Notes: generated from the letters alone by a model not told the origin. Positions 37,601-46,218 are shown, counted from the first letter of the stretch. The stretch is 64,000 nucleotides of DNA from Arthrobacter sp. NEB 688 (GCF_013201035.1 NZ_CP053707.1:1550001-1614000); one strand, 5' to 3'. A program made the numbers and translations.

Positions 37601-37938
37601 AGGACGAGTCGATGCTCTACGAGCACCGCAAGCACGACGGCTCGCTGCCGATCGTCGGCGTCAACACCTTCGTGCGGCCCGAGGCCGACGTCTCGCCCAA
37701 GGAGGTCGTGCTCGCGCGCGCCACCGAGGACGAGAAGGAGGGACAGCTGGCCCGCGTCGAGTCCTTCCGCGCCGACCACCGCGAGGAGGCCGAGGTGGCG
37801 CTCGCGCGCCTCAAGGCCGCGGCGACGAGCGGCGAGAACGTCTTCGCGGTGCTCGTCGAGGCCGCGCGCGTCTGCTCGCTCCAGCAGGTGACCGAGGCGT
37901 TCTTCGAGGTGGGCGGCCAGTACCGCCGCAACGTCTGA
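34696..37938 (+). CDS. icmF: Fused isobutyryl-CoA mutase/G-protein chaperone IcmF
   Basis: 1080 residues, matching IcmF. The N-terminal cobalamin domain has DGHDASINIMRR with axial-ligand His28. A MeaI-type GTPase has its P-loop GTGGSGKSS at 204-212 and a GTP-specificity region VNKFERRGALDAL. The C-terminal TIM-barrel mutase spans about 560-1080, with SVSISGYHIAEAGANP. It interconverts isobutyryl-CoA and butyryl-CoA (some members use isovaleryl-CoA) and repairs its own cofactor by GTP hydrolysis. It could link valine catabolism to fatty-acid precursors. The ribosome site GGAAGGA is 8 bases before the start, with a palindromic operator further upstream. Confidence 0.95.
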   Translation: MAAQPSEGLHVPTHPVRIVTASSLFDGHDASINIMRRIMQGQGAEVVHLGHNRSVREVVDAALDEDAQGIAVSSYQGGHVEYFEYLVELLREAGAGHVQVVGGGGGVIVPREIERLRAAGVTIFSPEDGQRLGLPGMVNQVVAACDRDLWDLAPTTVEAVLSGERSAVARAISGAESGHLDDAFRAELRRAAAARTVPVLGITGTGGSGKSSLTDELVRRLRTDQQDKLRIACVAVDPTRRRGGGALLGDRIRMNSLDGDRVYFRSLATRGHREVPEALEDVLTVLKAAGYDLVVVETPGIGQGDAAITSYADVNLYVMTPEFGAASQLEKIDMLDLAHVVAVNKFERRGALDALRDVGRQMVRNREAFGKRPEDMPVFGTSAATFNDDGVTALYQELRAQLAAKGLTVDEGALAPVDVRHSTMLRQVVPPQRVRYLAEIAETVRGFHDDTERWADAARRVQRLGDARAALAAAGKDTADLDALLDDARDALPAEARKALEQWPSVVEAYSGDEQVVTVRDREIHTKLTRETLSGNVVRRVSLPRHADDGDLLTFLRRENLPGRFPFTAGVFPFKRDNEDPARMFAGEGDPFRTNRRFKLLSEGQPATRLSTAFDSVTLYGRDPDRRPDIYGKVGTSGVSVATLDDMKALYDGFDLTSPTTSVSMTINGPAPTILAFFLNTAMDREVEKWVQENGREPSEDERHAVRARALATVRGTVQADILKEDQGQNTCLFSTEFSLRMMADIQEWFIENQVRNFYSVSISGYHIAEAGANPISQLAFTLANGFTYVEAYLARGMAIDDFAPNLSFFFSNGMDPEYTVIGRVARRIWAVAMREKYGANERSQKLKYHVQTSGRSLHAQEMDFNDIRTTLQALTAIYDNANSLHTNAYDEAVTTPSEESVRRALAIQLVINREWGLAMNENPLQGSFVVDELTDLVEAAVLAEFDRISERGGVLGAMETGYQRGRIQDESMLYEHRKHDGSLPIVGVNTFVRPEADVSPKEVVLARATEDEKEGQLARVESFRADHREEAEVALARLKAAATSGENVFAVLVEAARVCSLQQVTEAFFEVGGQYRRNV

Positions 37939-37945
37939 CGCGCGC

Positions 37946-38533
37946 TCAGGCGCCGAGGTGGTGGCGCACGACCCGTCGCCGCAGGGTGGGGGAGGCGTGC
38001 ACCTCGTACCCGGCCTCGAGGAAGACCTGGAGCACGCCCACGGACGCCTCGTCCCAGATGACGGTCTTGCCCGGCGGCGGCTCGGTCGGGTAGCCCTCGA
38101 GCAGGCGGGCGCCGACCTGCCGGCCGTACTCGACCGTGGCGGCGGCCAGCTCGTACACGAGGCCCTGCCGGCGGTGGCCCTTGGCCACGACGAAGCAGGT
38201 GACGGACCAGATGCCCTCGGCGTCGGGGTCCATCCGCATCCACGGTGCCTTGCGCGACCAGATGCGGGGGTAGTTCTCGCGGGGCTCGACGGCGACCCAG
38301 CCGGCCGGCTCGCCGTCGACGTACCCGACGAGCCCCGAGGTGGGTCCGTCGGTGCCGCAGCCGGTCTGTGCGACGAGCGCCGCCTCGCGCTCCTCCTGCG
38401 TGCTGTCGCGCCAGATCCACCCCGGCACCTTGAGGGCCTGGCAGCGGCAGCGGCGTGCGCCACCGGCGCCGAGGACCGCCTCGACGTCCTCGGGCGTCGC
38501 CTCGTTGGCCGGGAGCCACGTGAACGCGGGCAT
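37946..38533 (-). CDS. GNAT family N-acetyltransferase
   Basis: 195 residues. The acetyl-CoA site is CFVVAKGHRRQGLVYELAAA, matching the Arg-x-x-Gly pattern. The N-terminal CRCQALKVPGW with adjacent cysteines is typical of a GNAT subfamily of unknown substrate in actinobacteria. The ATG at 38533 starts the PAFTWLPANEATPEDVEAVLG region. It is convergent with icmF, with 7 bases between stops, and divergent from the ABC transporter. Confidence 0.87.
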   Translation of the reverse strand: MPAFTWLPANEATPEDVEAVLGAGGARRCRCQALKVPGWIWRDSTQEEREAALVAQTGCGTDGPTSGLVGYVDGEPAGWVAVEPRENYPRIWSRKAPWMRMDPDAEGIWSVTCFVVAKGHRRQGLVYELAAATVEYGRQVGARLLEGYPTEPPPGKTVIWDEASVGVLQVFLEAGYEVHASPTLRRRVVRHHLGA

Positions 38534-38621
38534 GCCGCGAGCGTAGTGACGGGAGCGACCGGGTGGGGCGCGGCCGAAAACCCGGGTGCCGGGTGTCGGC
38601 GGCACGACGTAGTTTTCTCGG

Positions 38622-41600
38622 GTGGGGACGACGACCGCGACACCGCTCACGCCGACGCTCGCGCCGGCGGGTGATGCCGTCGTGCCCGCCGAGCGCACGC
38701 TGCGCCTCGGGCGGCTGCGCGGCTGGCCGACCGGTCTCGCGCTCGTCGCCTCCGCGACCGGCGCGCTGGGCCGCACGCTCGGCACCGTCGTCGCCGGCCT
38801 GCTCGCGGCCAACCCCTCGACCCGCCTCGTCGGGATGCTCGCCCTCTGCGTCGTCGGCGCGGCCGTCCTCGACACCGCCGGCCGCACGGTCTGGGCCGGG
38901 GTCGTCGACCGCGCCGAGGGGCGGCTGCGCGACGACCTCGTCGCCGCCGCGCTGGCCCAGCCGCTGCCCGACCTCGGCGAGCAGGCGGTCGGCGAGATCC
39001 TCGACCGGGTCGACGCCGACACCCACGACGTCGGCGCGATGCTGCGGCGCCAGGTCTGGGACGCGCTGAGGACCGTCTTCGCCGCCGTGCCGATGTGGGT
39101 CGTCGCCGGGCTCACCTGGTGGCCCGCGTGGGTGCTGTTCCCGCTGACGGCGACCGCGGCCGTGCTCCTCGTGCGCCGCCTCCTCCCGGAGATCGCCGCG
39201 CGCAAGCTCGACGAGGAGATCGCCTGGACCGACCACGCCGCCGCGCTCGAGGAGGGCGTGACCGCCCGCGACGACCTGCGCACGAGCCTCGGCCAGGCCC
39301 ACGTCGTCGCCCGGCTCGCGCGGCTCTCGTCGGTCGTCCACGCGCGGTTCGCCCGGGTCATCGACCTCCAGGCCCGGGTGACCCGTCGCACCGGCGTCCT
39401 CCTCTACGGGATGCTCGCCGGCACGAGCGTCGCCGGGGTCGCCCTCGTCGCCGGCGGCGGGCTGTCCGTCGCCCGGCTCGTCACGCTCTTCCTCGTCACG
39501 AGCACGTTCGTCGGCCAGGTCGACCAGATGGCCCGCCACCTCCCCGAGCTCCAGGCCGGGCTCGGGGCGGTGACGCGGCTGCGCCAGCTCCTCGGGGCGT
39601 CGCCGGAGCCGACCGGTGGCCTCCCCGTGCCGGCCGGCCCCCTCGAGCTCGAGTTCCGGGACCTGCACTTCGGGTACGCCCAGGGCGACTTCGCGCTGCG
39701 CGACGTCGACCTGACGGTGCCCGGCGGTCGCACCTGCGCGCTCGTCGGGCGCACCGGGTCGGGCAAGTCGACCCTCGCCTCGCTCGTCTCGCGCGCGGTC
39801 GAGCCCGAGCCCGGCACGGTGCTCCTCGGCGGCGTCGACGTCCTCGACCTCGACCTGCAGCAACTGCGGGCGGCGGTCGGCGTCGTCACCCAGCGCACCG
39901 AGGTCCTCGCCGGCACCCTCGCCGAGAACATCACCCTCTTCGCCGACCTGCCGCGCGCCCGGGTCGAGGCCGCCGTCGGCCAGCTCGGGCTCGACCGGTG
40001 GGTCGCCGGCCTGCCCGACGGCCTCGACACCCTCCTCGGGCCGGGCGGCACGTCGCTGTCCGCGGGGGAGGAGCAGCTCGTCGCCTTCGCCCGCCTGCTC
40101 GTGCGCGACGTGTCCGTCGTCGTCCTCGACGAGGCGACGGCCCGGATGGACCCGCTGACCGAGGCCCTCGTCGTCCGGGCGGCCGACCGCCTGCTCACCG
40201 GCCGCACGGGCATCCTCGTGGCGCACCGGCTCTCGACGACCCGGCGGGCCGAGCGCGTCGCCGTGCTCGACCACGGCCGTGTCGTCCAGCAGGGCCCGCG
40301 CGCCGAGCTGGCCCGGGTCCCCGGGCCGTTCCGCACGCTGCTCGAGGCGAGCGGCGACGACCTCGCACCCGTCCCCAGCGAGCCCGCGCCGAGCGCGGTC
40401 GAGCCCGGCGCCACCGCCGTGGCCGGGGCCCGCCGGGCCGGCCCCGCCCCGGACCTGCCCGACCCCGGGCACGGGCCCTCGCTGACCCGTGGCATCCTCT
40501 CGGCGCTGCTCGTGCGCCCGTGGTGGGGCGTCTGGCCGGCCCTGCTCTTCCTCGTCTCCGCGCTCGGCGGCGCCTTCGGGGCGGCCACCGGCTTCGTCTG
40601 GGGGCGCCTCGTCGAGCGGCTGCAGGCCGACGCCGCGTGGGACACCACGACCGTCGTGCTCACGGGCCTGACGGCGGCCTCGGTCCTGTTCGCCCCCTTC
40701 GTGCTCGTCGCGGCGATGCGGCGCTACCCGCGCTGGTGGATCGAGGTCATGCTCCGGGTGCGGATGTCGGTGCTGCTCGGGCAGACCCGCCAGCACCGGC
40801 TCGAGCGCACGCCGGCCGGCGAGGTCGTCGCCCGCTCGATGGACGCCGACCGCTACGCCCTGTACGCCGACCGCTGGGTCGACTTCCTCAACGGCCTCGG
40901 GATCGTCGTCGTCACCGCCCTGCTCGGGGGCAGCCTGCTCGCGGGCGGGGTGCTGCTCGTCGTCCTCCTCGGGGCGGCCCTCGCCTCGGCGGTCGGTCGG
41001 CCGATCGCCGGTCGCTCGGCCACCGAGTCCTCCCGGGCCCGGGCGCGCTTCGGCCGGGCCGTCGTCTCGGTGCTGGAGTCCGCGCGCACGGTCAAGCTCG
41101 CGGCCGCGACCCCCTCGGCCCACCGACACCTGCGCCGCGTCGACGCCGGCCGGGTGCGCGCGGCCGTCTTCGAGCACCGCGTCCAGGCCGTCCTCGACGG
41201 CGTGCCCATCGTCATGGTGCAGTGCGGCGTCGTCGCCGCCTGGGGCACCTACGTGCTCGGCGGGTGGTCGCTCGCCACCGCGATCCTCGTCGCCGGGGCG
41301 GTCAACGGCTTCGACTGGTTCGGCCGGGTCGCCGGCGCCGTCGTCACCGAGGCCCCGGGCACCCGCTCGTGGCAGCAGGCGACGAGCCGCCTCGCCGGGG
41401 GCGTCGACCTCGTCCGGCTGCCGACCGGCGTCGACCTCGTCGCCGGCACGGCGCCGGCCGCCCCGGTCCCCGGGCGCGTGCCGCTGCAGGAGCTGCGGCT
41501 GCACGGCGTCGGCGCCGTCCACGACGACGGCACCCGCGGCGTCGAGGGCGTCGACCTCACGGTGCGCTCCGGCGAGCTCGTCCTCCTCCTCGGCCAGGTC

Positions 41601-42164
41601 GGCTCCGGCAAGTCGAGCCTGATCTCCGCCCTCGCCGGGCTGCTCGAGCACACCGGCTCGATCACCTGGAACGGCGTCGAGGTCGAGGACGCCGAGGTCT
41701 TCCTGCGGCCGGGGCAGGTCGCCCACGTGGCGCAGGTGCCCCGGGTGCTCTCCGGGTCGTTCGCCGACAACGTCGCGCTCGGGCACGGTCGCTCGCTCGA
41801 GGGCGCCATCGCCGACGCCCGGCTCGGCGACGACGTCCGCGAGGCCGGGGGCCACGACGCCCTCGTCGGGCACCGCGGGGTCCGGCTCTCCGGCGGGCAG
41901 GTGCAGCGCCTCGCCCTCGCGCGGGCGCTCGCGGCCGAGACCGAGCTCCTCCTCGCCGACGACGTCTCGAGCGCCCTCGACGCGGCGACCGAGGTCGAGC
42001 TGTGGACCGCGCTGCGGGCGCGCCGCACGACCGTCGTCGGCGCCACCTCGAAGCGCGCCGCGCTCGCCGAGGCCGACCGCGTGCTCGTCCTCGTCGACGG
42101 GCGGGTCGCGGCGACGGGTCCGTGGCGCGAGCTGTCCGGGGCGTGGGGCCATCTCGCCGGATGA
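38622..42164 (+). CDS. Fused tandem ABC exporter (TMD-NBD-TMD-NBD)
   Basis: 1180 residues carrying two complete half-transporters. NBD1 has Walker A GRTGSGKST at 376-384, signature LSAGEEQ, Walker B VVVLDEA and the H-loop AHRLST. NBD2 has Walker A GQVGSGKSS at 991-999, signature LSGGQVQ, Walker B LLLADDVSSALD with Asp replacing the catalytic Glu, and GATSKRAA where the H-loop His should be. Only one ATP site (NBD1 core with the NBD2 signature) is therefore intact, as in many heteromeric exporters. The layout resembles Rv0194 of M. tuberculosis, a multidrug exporter. The GTG start at 38622 is preferred. A perfect terminator follows. Confidence 0.92.
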   Translation: MGTTTATPLTPTLAPAGDAVVPAERTLRLGRLRGWPTGLALVASATGALGRTLGTVVAGLLAANPSTRLVGMLALCVVGAAVLDTAGRTVWAGVVDRAEGRLRDDLVAAALAQPLPDLGEQAVGEILDRVDADTHDVGAMLRRQVWDALRTVFAAVPMWVVAGLTWWPAWVLFPLTATAAVLLVRRLLPEIAARKLDEEIAWTDHAAALEEGVTARDDLRTSLGQAHVVARLARLSSVVHARFARVIDLQARVTRRTGVLLYGMLAGTSVAGVALVAGGGLSVARLVTLFLVTSTFVGQVDQMARHLPELQAGLGAVTRLRQLLGASPEPTGGLPVPAGPLELEFRDLHFGYAQGDFALRDVDLTVPGGRTCALVGRTGSGKSTLASLVSRAVEPEPGTVLLGGVDVLDLDLQQLRAAVGVVTQRTEVLAGTLAENITLFADLPRARVEAAVGQLGLDRWVAGLPDGLDTLLGPGGTSLSAGEEQLVAFARLLVRDVSVVVLDEATARMDPLTEALVVRAADRLLTGRTGILVAHRLSTTRRAERVAVLDHGRVVQQGPRAELARVPGPFRTLLEASGDDLAPVPSEPAPSAVEPGATAVAGARRAGPAPDLPDPGHGPSLTRGILSALLVRPWWGVWPALLFLVSALGGAFGAATGFVWGRLVERLQADAAWDTTTVVLTGLTAASVLFAPFVLVAAMRRYPRWWIEVMLRVRMSVLLGQTRQHRLERTPAGEVVARSMDADRYALYADRWVDFLNGLGIVVVTALLGGSLLAGGVLLVVLLGAALASAVGRPIAGRSATESSRARARFGRAVVSVLESARTVKLAAATPSAHRHLRRVDAGRVRAAVFEHRVQAVLDGVPIVMVQCGVVAAWGTYVLGGWSLATAILVAGAVNGFDWFGRVAGAVVTEAPGTRSWQQATSRLAGGVDLVRLPTGVDLVAGTAPAAPVPGRVPLQELRLHGVGAVHDDGTRGVEGVDLTVRSGELVLLLGQVGSGKSSLISALAGLLEHTGSITWNGVEVEDAEVFLRPGQVAHVAQVPRVLSGSFADNVALGHGRSLEGAIADARLGDDVREAGGHDALVGHRGVRLSGGQVQRLALARALAAETELLLADDVSSALDAATEVELWTALRARRTTVVGATSKRAALAEADRVLVLVDGRVAATGPWRELSGAWGHLAG

Positions 42165-42166
42165 CG

Positions 42167-42203
42167 CCGCGGGGCCGGCCGGGGGTCCCGGCCGGCCCCG
42201 CGG
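42167..42203. terminator. bidirectional terminator, perfect 17-base stem
   Basis: CCGCGGGGCCGGCCGGG (42167-42183) and its exact complement (42187-42203) surround a 3-base loop, 3 bases after the ABC gene stop and 8 before the convergent GH76 stop. Confidence 0.88.
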
Positions 42204-42210
42204 GTCGCGC

Positions 42211-43461
42211 TCAGTACAGGTGCGACCAGTCCTTCGGCGACCACGCCAGCACGGCGAACAGCTGGACGACCGCCGCCTGCTCGATCATCTGCGTCGAGTC
42301 TCCGCCGAACCGGAAGACCCCGGTCGCGGGGTCGCGGCGGGTGCGCCACACGCGGTCGGCGTAGGCGGCCAGGTCGTCGGCGGCCCGGCGCTCGCCCGTC
42401 ACCGAGGCCAGCAGCAGGAGGTTCTTGAAGTAGATGGAGTTGAAGAACACCGGCTGGGTGTCCAGGCGCGTCAGGCCCGGCTGCTGCGGGTCCGGCTGCG
42501 CGTAGAAGCGCCGCGCGGCGTCGGCGACGCGGCACGCCTCCCGCAGGTAACGCCGTTCCCCGGTCACGAGGTGGAGCAGCGTGTCGACCCCGACCGGCAC
42601 GCCCTGGTTGTAGCTCCAGACCGTCTTCTCCACCGTGCCGGCGAGGTCGAGGTGGTCGTGGTAGAGCCCGGCCTGCGCGCCGTCGCGGATCTGCAGGTGC
42701 TCGTTGGTCCAGGCGTACGTCCGCCGCGCCCAGTCGAGGTAGCGGCGCTCGCGGGTCAGCTGGAACAGCCGCAGCCCGAGCTGGGCGCCGGGCATGTTCG
42801 ACACCGTGTTGCGGTCCTGGCTCCACGGCGCCTGCGTCCAGAAGACACCCCCGGGCGCCGGGTGCGAGGGGTCGTCGTCCCAGCCCGAGACGACGAGCTC
42901 GAAGATCATCCGGGCGTCGCGGACGGCCGCGGGGTCGCGGTGCATGAGGTGGCGCTGGACGTCGATGAGCCCCACCCACTCGTTGTCGTCGTAGAAGAAG
43001 TCGCCGCCGCCACCCCACGGAGCCGTCGGGGCCGAGGCGTACCCGGGCAGGCCGGTCGAGCCGGCCTCGCTGAAGTAGCGGCGCTGGCCGGTGCGGCGCT
43101 CGGCGAGGTCGTCGAGGTAGCGACGGCCGGTGGCGCCGGGCAGGCCGGTGAGGTCGAGGGTCGCCCCGTGCGCCTGCGAGAACGGCCACTCGTAGGAGTA
43201 GGTCGGGTCCTCGGGCGCCGGGGGCCAGTGCTCGAGGTAGAGCCGGCTGCCGTCGCGCACGGCGAAGTGCCGCTGGAGGGCCGCGTAGGCGTCCTCGGCG
43301 CGGGCGGCCCACTGCCCGCGCCCGGTCGCCGGGCCGGGGCGGGAGGGGGCCGCGGAGGCGGTCGTCCCCGTCGCGCCGAGGGCGCCGAGGGCGAGGGCCG
43401 CCCCGCCGACGGTGCGGCGGGTGAGGCGGGTCGTGGGGCTGGTCGCGCGGTGGGTCGACAT
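42211..43461 (-). CDS. Secreted GH76 family alpha-1,6-mannanase-like glycoside hydrolase
   Basis: 416 residues. A twin-arginine signal (RLTRRTVGGAALALGALGATG) precedes an alpha/alpha-barrel domain. The GH76 catalytic Asp pair is Asp158-Asp159 in FFYDDNEWVGL, and ETVSNMPGAQLGLRL-type and VEKTVWSYNQGVPVG blocks follow. GH76 enzymes cut alpha-1,6-mannan of fungal walls or actinobacterial lipomannan, so it may serve in feeding or in remodelling of the organism's own glycans. The ATG at 43461 places the signal at the N-terminus. It ends at the shared terminator. Confidence 0.88.
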   Translation of the reverse strand: MSTHRATSPTTRLTRRTVGGAALALGALGATGTTASAAPSRPGPATGRGQWAARAEDAYAALQRHFAVRDGSRLYLEHWPPAPEDPTYSYEWPFSQAHGATLDLTGLPGATGRRYLDDLAERRTGQRRYFSEAGSTGLPGYASAPTAPWGGGGDFFYDDNEWVGLIDVQRHLMHRDPAAVRDARMIFELVVSGWDDDPSHPAPGGVFWTQAPWSQDRNTVSNMPGAQLGLRLFQLTRERRYLDWARRTYAWTNEHLQIRDGAQAGLYHDHLDLAGTVEKTVWSYNQGVPVGVDTLLHLVTGERRYLREACRVADAARRFYAQPDPQQPGLTRLDTQPVFFNSIYFKNLLLLASVTGERRAADDLAAYADRVWRTRRDPATGVFRFGGDSTQMIEQAAVVQLFAVLAWSPKDWSHLY

Positions 43462-43558
43462 CGTCGTCGGGTCTCCTCGGCCGGTGGCGTGGACCCGCCA
43501 GGACGCTACGGACGACCCCGACGGGCGTCGACGCGGGAGCCGACCCTGTCCGATCGGG

Positions 43559-44356
43559 TCAGGCCAACCGGTCACGCAGCCACGCGATGTCGGCGCGCTG
43601 CCCCTCGACCCCGCCGGGGGTCTCGACGACGACCGGCGCCGCGGCCTCGCGCACGACGTGGGCGATGTCGGCGGCCTCGATGTGCCCCGAGCCGAGGTTG
43701 GTGTGGCGGTCGGCGCCGGAGTCGAACTCGTCGCGGCTGTCGTTGCAGTGCACGAGGTCGATGCGCCCGGTGATCGCCCGGACCTTCGCGGCGACGTCGG
43801 CGAGGTCGTTGCCCCCGGCGTGTGCGTGGCAGGTGTCGAGGCAGAAGCCGACGGTGTCGCCGCCCTCGGCGCGCCCGATGGCCTCCCAGAGGCGTGCGAC
43901 CGCCTCGAGCCGCCGGGCCATCGCGTTGTCCCCGCCGGCCGTGTTCTCGATGAGGAGCCGCACGGGCATCTCGAGGCCGTCGATGCACTTGCGCCAGTTG
44001 TCGAAGCCCTTCGCGGCGTCCTCGTCCTTGCCGAGGTGGCCCCCGTGGACGACGACGCCCTTGGCGCCGATCTCGGCGGCGGCGTGCAGGTGCTGCTGGA
44101 GCAGCTTGCGCCCGGGGATGCGGATGCGGTTGTTCGTCGAGGCGACGTTGATCGGGTAGGGCGCGTGGACGTAGAGGTCGACGCCCGCGGCCTCGGCCGC
44201 CGCCCGCAGCGCCTCGGCGCCCCCGGCGTGCTCGACCACAGGGCCCTTGTAGCTCTGCGGGTCGCCGAGGAAGAGCTGGCTGAGCGTGGCGCCCCGGGCG
44301 ACGGCCTCCGCCACCGGGTCGGCCTGGTCGACGTGTCCTCCGATGCGCAGCTCCAT
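43559..44356 (-). CDS. nfo: Endonuclease IV (AP endonuclease)
   Basis: 265 residues. The zinc ligands of the TIM barrel appear in order: VHAPYPIN, VVHGGHLG, IENTAGGDNA, FCLDTCHAHAGG, LVHCNDSRDEFDSG, DRHTNLGSGHI and VVVETPGG. It cleaves the backbone 5' of abasic sites in base-excision repair. The ATG at 44356 begins MELRIGGHVDQADP, the usual N-terminus. It is divergent from the SDR gene and close behind GH76, without an obvious operon partner. Confidence 0.93.
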   Translation of the reverse strand: MELRIGGHVDQADPVAEAVARGATLSQLFLGDPQSYKGPVVEHAGGAEALRAAAEAAGVDLYVHAPYPINVASTNNRIRIPGRKLLQQHLHAAAEIGAKGVVVHGGHLGKDEDAAKGFDNWRKCIDGLEMPVRLLIENTAGGDNAMARRLEAVARLWEAIGRAEGGDTVGFCLDTCHAHAGGNDLADVAAKVRAITGRIDLVHCNDSRDEFDSGADRHTNLGSGHIEAADIAHVVREAAAPVVVETPGGVEGQRADIAWLRDRLA

Positions 44357-44434
44357 GCGCCCACCGTACGACCGGCCACCGACCGCCCGTCGCCCGATCC
44401 CGGCGGGCGGCCCGGGGCAGGGCAGGATGGCGCC

Positions 44435-45196
44435 ATGCAGATCGCTGACACCACCGCCCTGGTCACCGGCGGCGCCTCCGGCCTCGGCGCGGCCACCGCC
44501 GCCGCCCTCGCCGGTCGCGGCGCCCGCGTGGTCGCCCTCGACCTCCCCGACGCCTGCGAGAACGCCCCGGCCGTCGACGGCGTCGAGTACGTCCCCACCG
44601 ACGTCACCTCCGAGGCCGACGTCCGCGCCGCCGTCGCGGTCGCGGCCGGCGACGCCGACCGCCCGCTGCGCGTCGTCGTCAACTGCGCCGGCATCGGTCC
44701 GTCGGCCCGCATCCTCGGCCGCAAGGGCACGCACTCGATCGACCTCTACCGCAAGGTCGTCGAGGTCAACCTCCTCGGCACCTTCGTGGTCCTCACCGTC
44801 GCCGCCGAGGCGATGGCCGCCACCGAGCCGGACGCCGACGGCCAGCGCGGCGTCGTCGTCAACACGGCGAGCATCGCCGCCTACGACGGGCAGGTCGGCC
44901 AGGCCGCGTACAGCTCGAGCAAGGGCGGCATCGTCGGCCTCACGCTGCCGGCGGCCCGCGACCTCGCGCAGCACGGCATCCGGGTCATGACCATTGCCCC
45001 GGGCATCGTCGAGACGCCGATGCTCGCCACCGTCTCCGACGAGTTCCGCGCCGGCCTCGCCGCCGGGGTGCCGTTCCCGCAGCGCCTCGCGCGACCGGAG
45101 GAGTACGCGCAGCTCGCCGTCTCGATCGTCGAGCACGACTACCTCAACGGCGAGGTCATCCGGATGGACGGCGCGCTGCGGATGGCGCCGCGCTGA
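44435..45196 (+). CDS. Short-chain dehydrogenase (3-hydroxyacyl-CoA dehydrogenase-like)
   Basis: 253 residues. TGGASGLG is at residues 11-18, NCAGIGPSARI carries the NAG motif, and the catalytic Tyr159/Lys163 are in AAYSSSKGG. TIAPGIVETPML follows as in HSD10-type 3-hydroxyacyl-CoA dehydrogenases. It would oxidise 3-hydroxyacyl-CoA or a related alcohol with NAD+. Weak ribosome site GGCAGGA. The next gene starts 3 bases after its stop. Confidence 0.88.
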   Translation: MQIADTTALVTGGASGLGAATAAALAGRGARVVALDLPDACENAPAVDGVEYVPTDVTSEADVRAAVAVAAGDADRPLRVVVNCAGIGPSARILGRKGTHSIDLYRKVVEVNLLGTFVVLTVAAEAMAATEPDADGQRGVVVNTASIAAYDGQVGQAAYSSSKGGIVGLTLPAARDLAQHGIRVMTIAPGIVETPMLATVSDEFRAGLAAGVPFPQRLARPEEYAQLAVSIVEHDYLNGEVIRMDGALRMAPR

Positions 45197-45198
45197 CC

Positions 45199-45969
45199 GT
45201 GCCGGCCACCCGCGCGCCCCTGCGCGACGACCTCGGCGCGCCGGTGCCCCTCGCGGGCCCGGCGCGCCGCGTCGTCTCGCTCGTCCCCTCGCTCACCGAG
45301 GCGCTCGCCGCCACCTGCCCCGACCGGCTCGTCGGGGCGACGGACTGGTGCACCCACCCGGCCGACCTCGACGTCGGCCGCGTGCGGGGCACCAAGAACC
45401 CCGACCTCGCCGCCGTCGCCGCCCTGGCGCCCGACCTGGTCGTGGCGAACAAGGAGGAGAACCGCGAGCTCGACGTGCGCCGGATGCGCGAGCGGGGGCT
45501 GGCGGTCTGGGTGACCGACATCGAGACCGTGCCGCAGTCGCTGGCCTCGATGGCGCGCCTGCTCACCGAGGCGCTGGAGGTGCCCGAGCCCGGGTGGCTG
45601 GGGGAGGCGCGCGCCGCGTGGGCGGGCCCCGTGCCGGCGGCCACGGCGCGCGTCGTCGTCCCCGTCTGGCGCGACCCGTGGATGGTCGTCGGCCGGCCGA
45701 CGTTCACCGCCGACCTCCTCGCGCGCTGCGGGTACGAGGTCGTCGGGGGAGCGGCGGGGACCGGCCGCTACCCGAGCGCGGACGTCGCCGCGCTCGACGA
45801 CCCCGCGCTCGCGGACCTCGTCCTGCTGCCCGACGAGCCCTACGAGTTCACGTCGCTCGACGGGCCCGAGGCGTTCGGTCGGGTGCCCACCCGGCTGGTG
45901 TCCGGGCGGCTCCTCACCTGGTACGGACCGGCTCTCGTGGAGGCCCGGATTTCGCTCGACCGAGAGTGA
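45199..45969 (+). CDS. BtuF-like helical-backbone metal/cobalamin receptor without signal peptide
   Basis: 256 residues. RVVSLVPSLTEALAAT, LVGATDWCTHPADL, NPDLAAVAALAPDLVVANKEEN and the long backbone helix define the type III periplasmic binding fold. There is no signal peptide or lipobox with the GTG start at 45199, and no in-frame upstream start creates one. Cytosolic members of this clade exist and their function is unclear. No ABC transporter genes adjoin. The gene lies 3 bases after the SDR gene and 50 bases before tRNA-Thr. Confidence 0.82.
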   Translation: MPATRAPLRDDLGAPVPLAGPARRVVSLVPSLTEALAATCPDRLVGATDWCTHPADLDVGRVRGTKNPDLAAVAALAPDLVVANKEENRELDVRRMRERGLAVWVTDIETVPQSLASMARLLTEALEVPEPGWLGEARAAWAGPVPAATARVVVPVWRDPWMVVGRPTFTADLLARCGYEVVGGAAGTGRYPSADVAALDDPALADLVLLPDEPYEFTSLDGPEAFGRVPTRLVSGRLLTWYGPALVEARISLDRE

Positions 45970-46019
45970 CCGTGTAGTGTCTCCGTCGCGCTCCAGAGCG
46001 GTTTTCGGCTGGTGCGCAC

Positions 46020-46092
46020 GCCCCCTTAGCTCAGTCGGCAGAGCGTTTCCATGGTAAGGAAAAGGTCGTCGGTTCGATTCCGACAGGGGGCT
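46020..46092 (+). tRNA. tRNA-Thr (anticodon GGT)
   Basis: 73 bases. The acceptor stem is GCCCCCT/AGGGGGC and the anticodon loop ATGGTAA sits between TTTCC and GGAAA. CCA is not encoded. The order tRNA-Thr, tRNA-Met, rpmG is conserved in actinobacteria. Confidence 0.96.
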
Positions 46093-46144
46093 CTGGTCCG
46101 GCCGGAGTCCGGCTCCCCGAGAAGGACTCCTGGTCGTTCCCCCT

Positions 46145-46218
46145 GGCGGGGTAGCTCAGCTGGTTAGAGCGCACGACTCATAATCGTGAGGTCGCGGGAT
46201 CGAGCCCCGCTCCCGCTA
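46145..46218 (+). tRNA. tRNA-Met (anticodon CAT, elongator)
   Basis: 74 bases. Acceptor arms GGCGGGG/TCCCGCT have two G-T pairs; the anticodon loop is CTCATAA between CACGA and TCGTG. The terminal G-T differs from initiator tRNA. A CAT-reading tRNA-Ile2 is formally possible, but the conserved synteny supports elongator Met. Confidence 0.92.

Noticed and set aside
37617-42152. Minus-strand open frame of about 1500 codons opposite the ABC exporter
   Set aside because: Low-complexity Gly/Arg/Asp/Pro translation with no motif; the plus strand has two complete ATP-binding domains.
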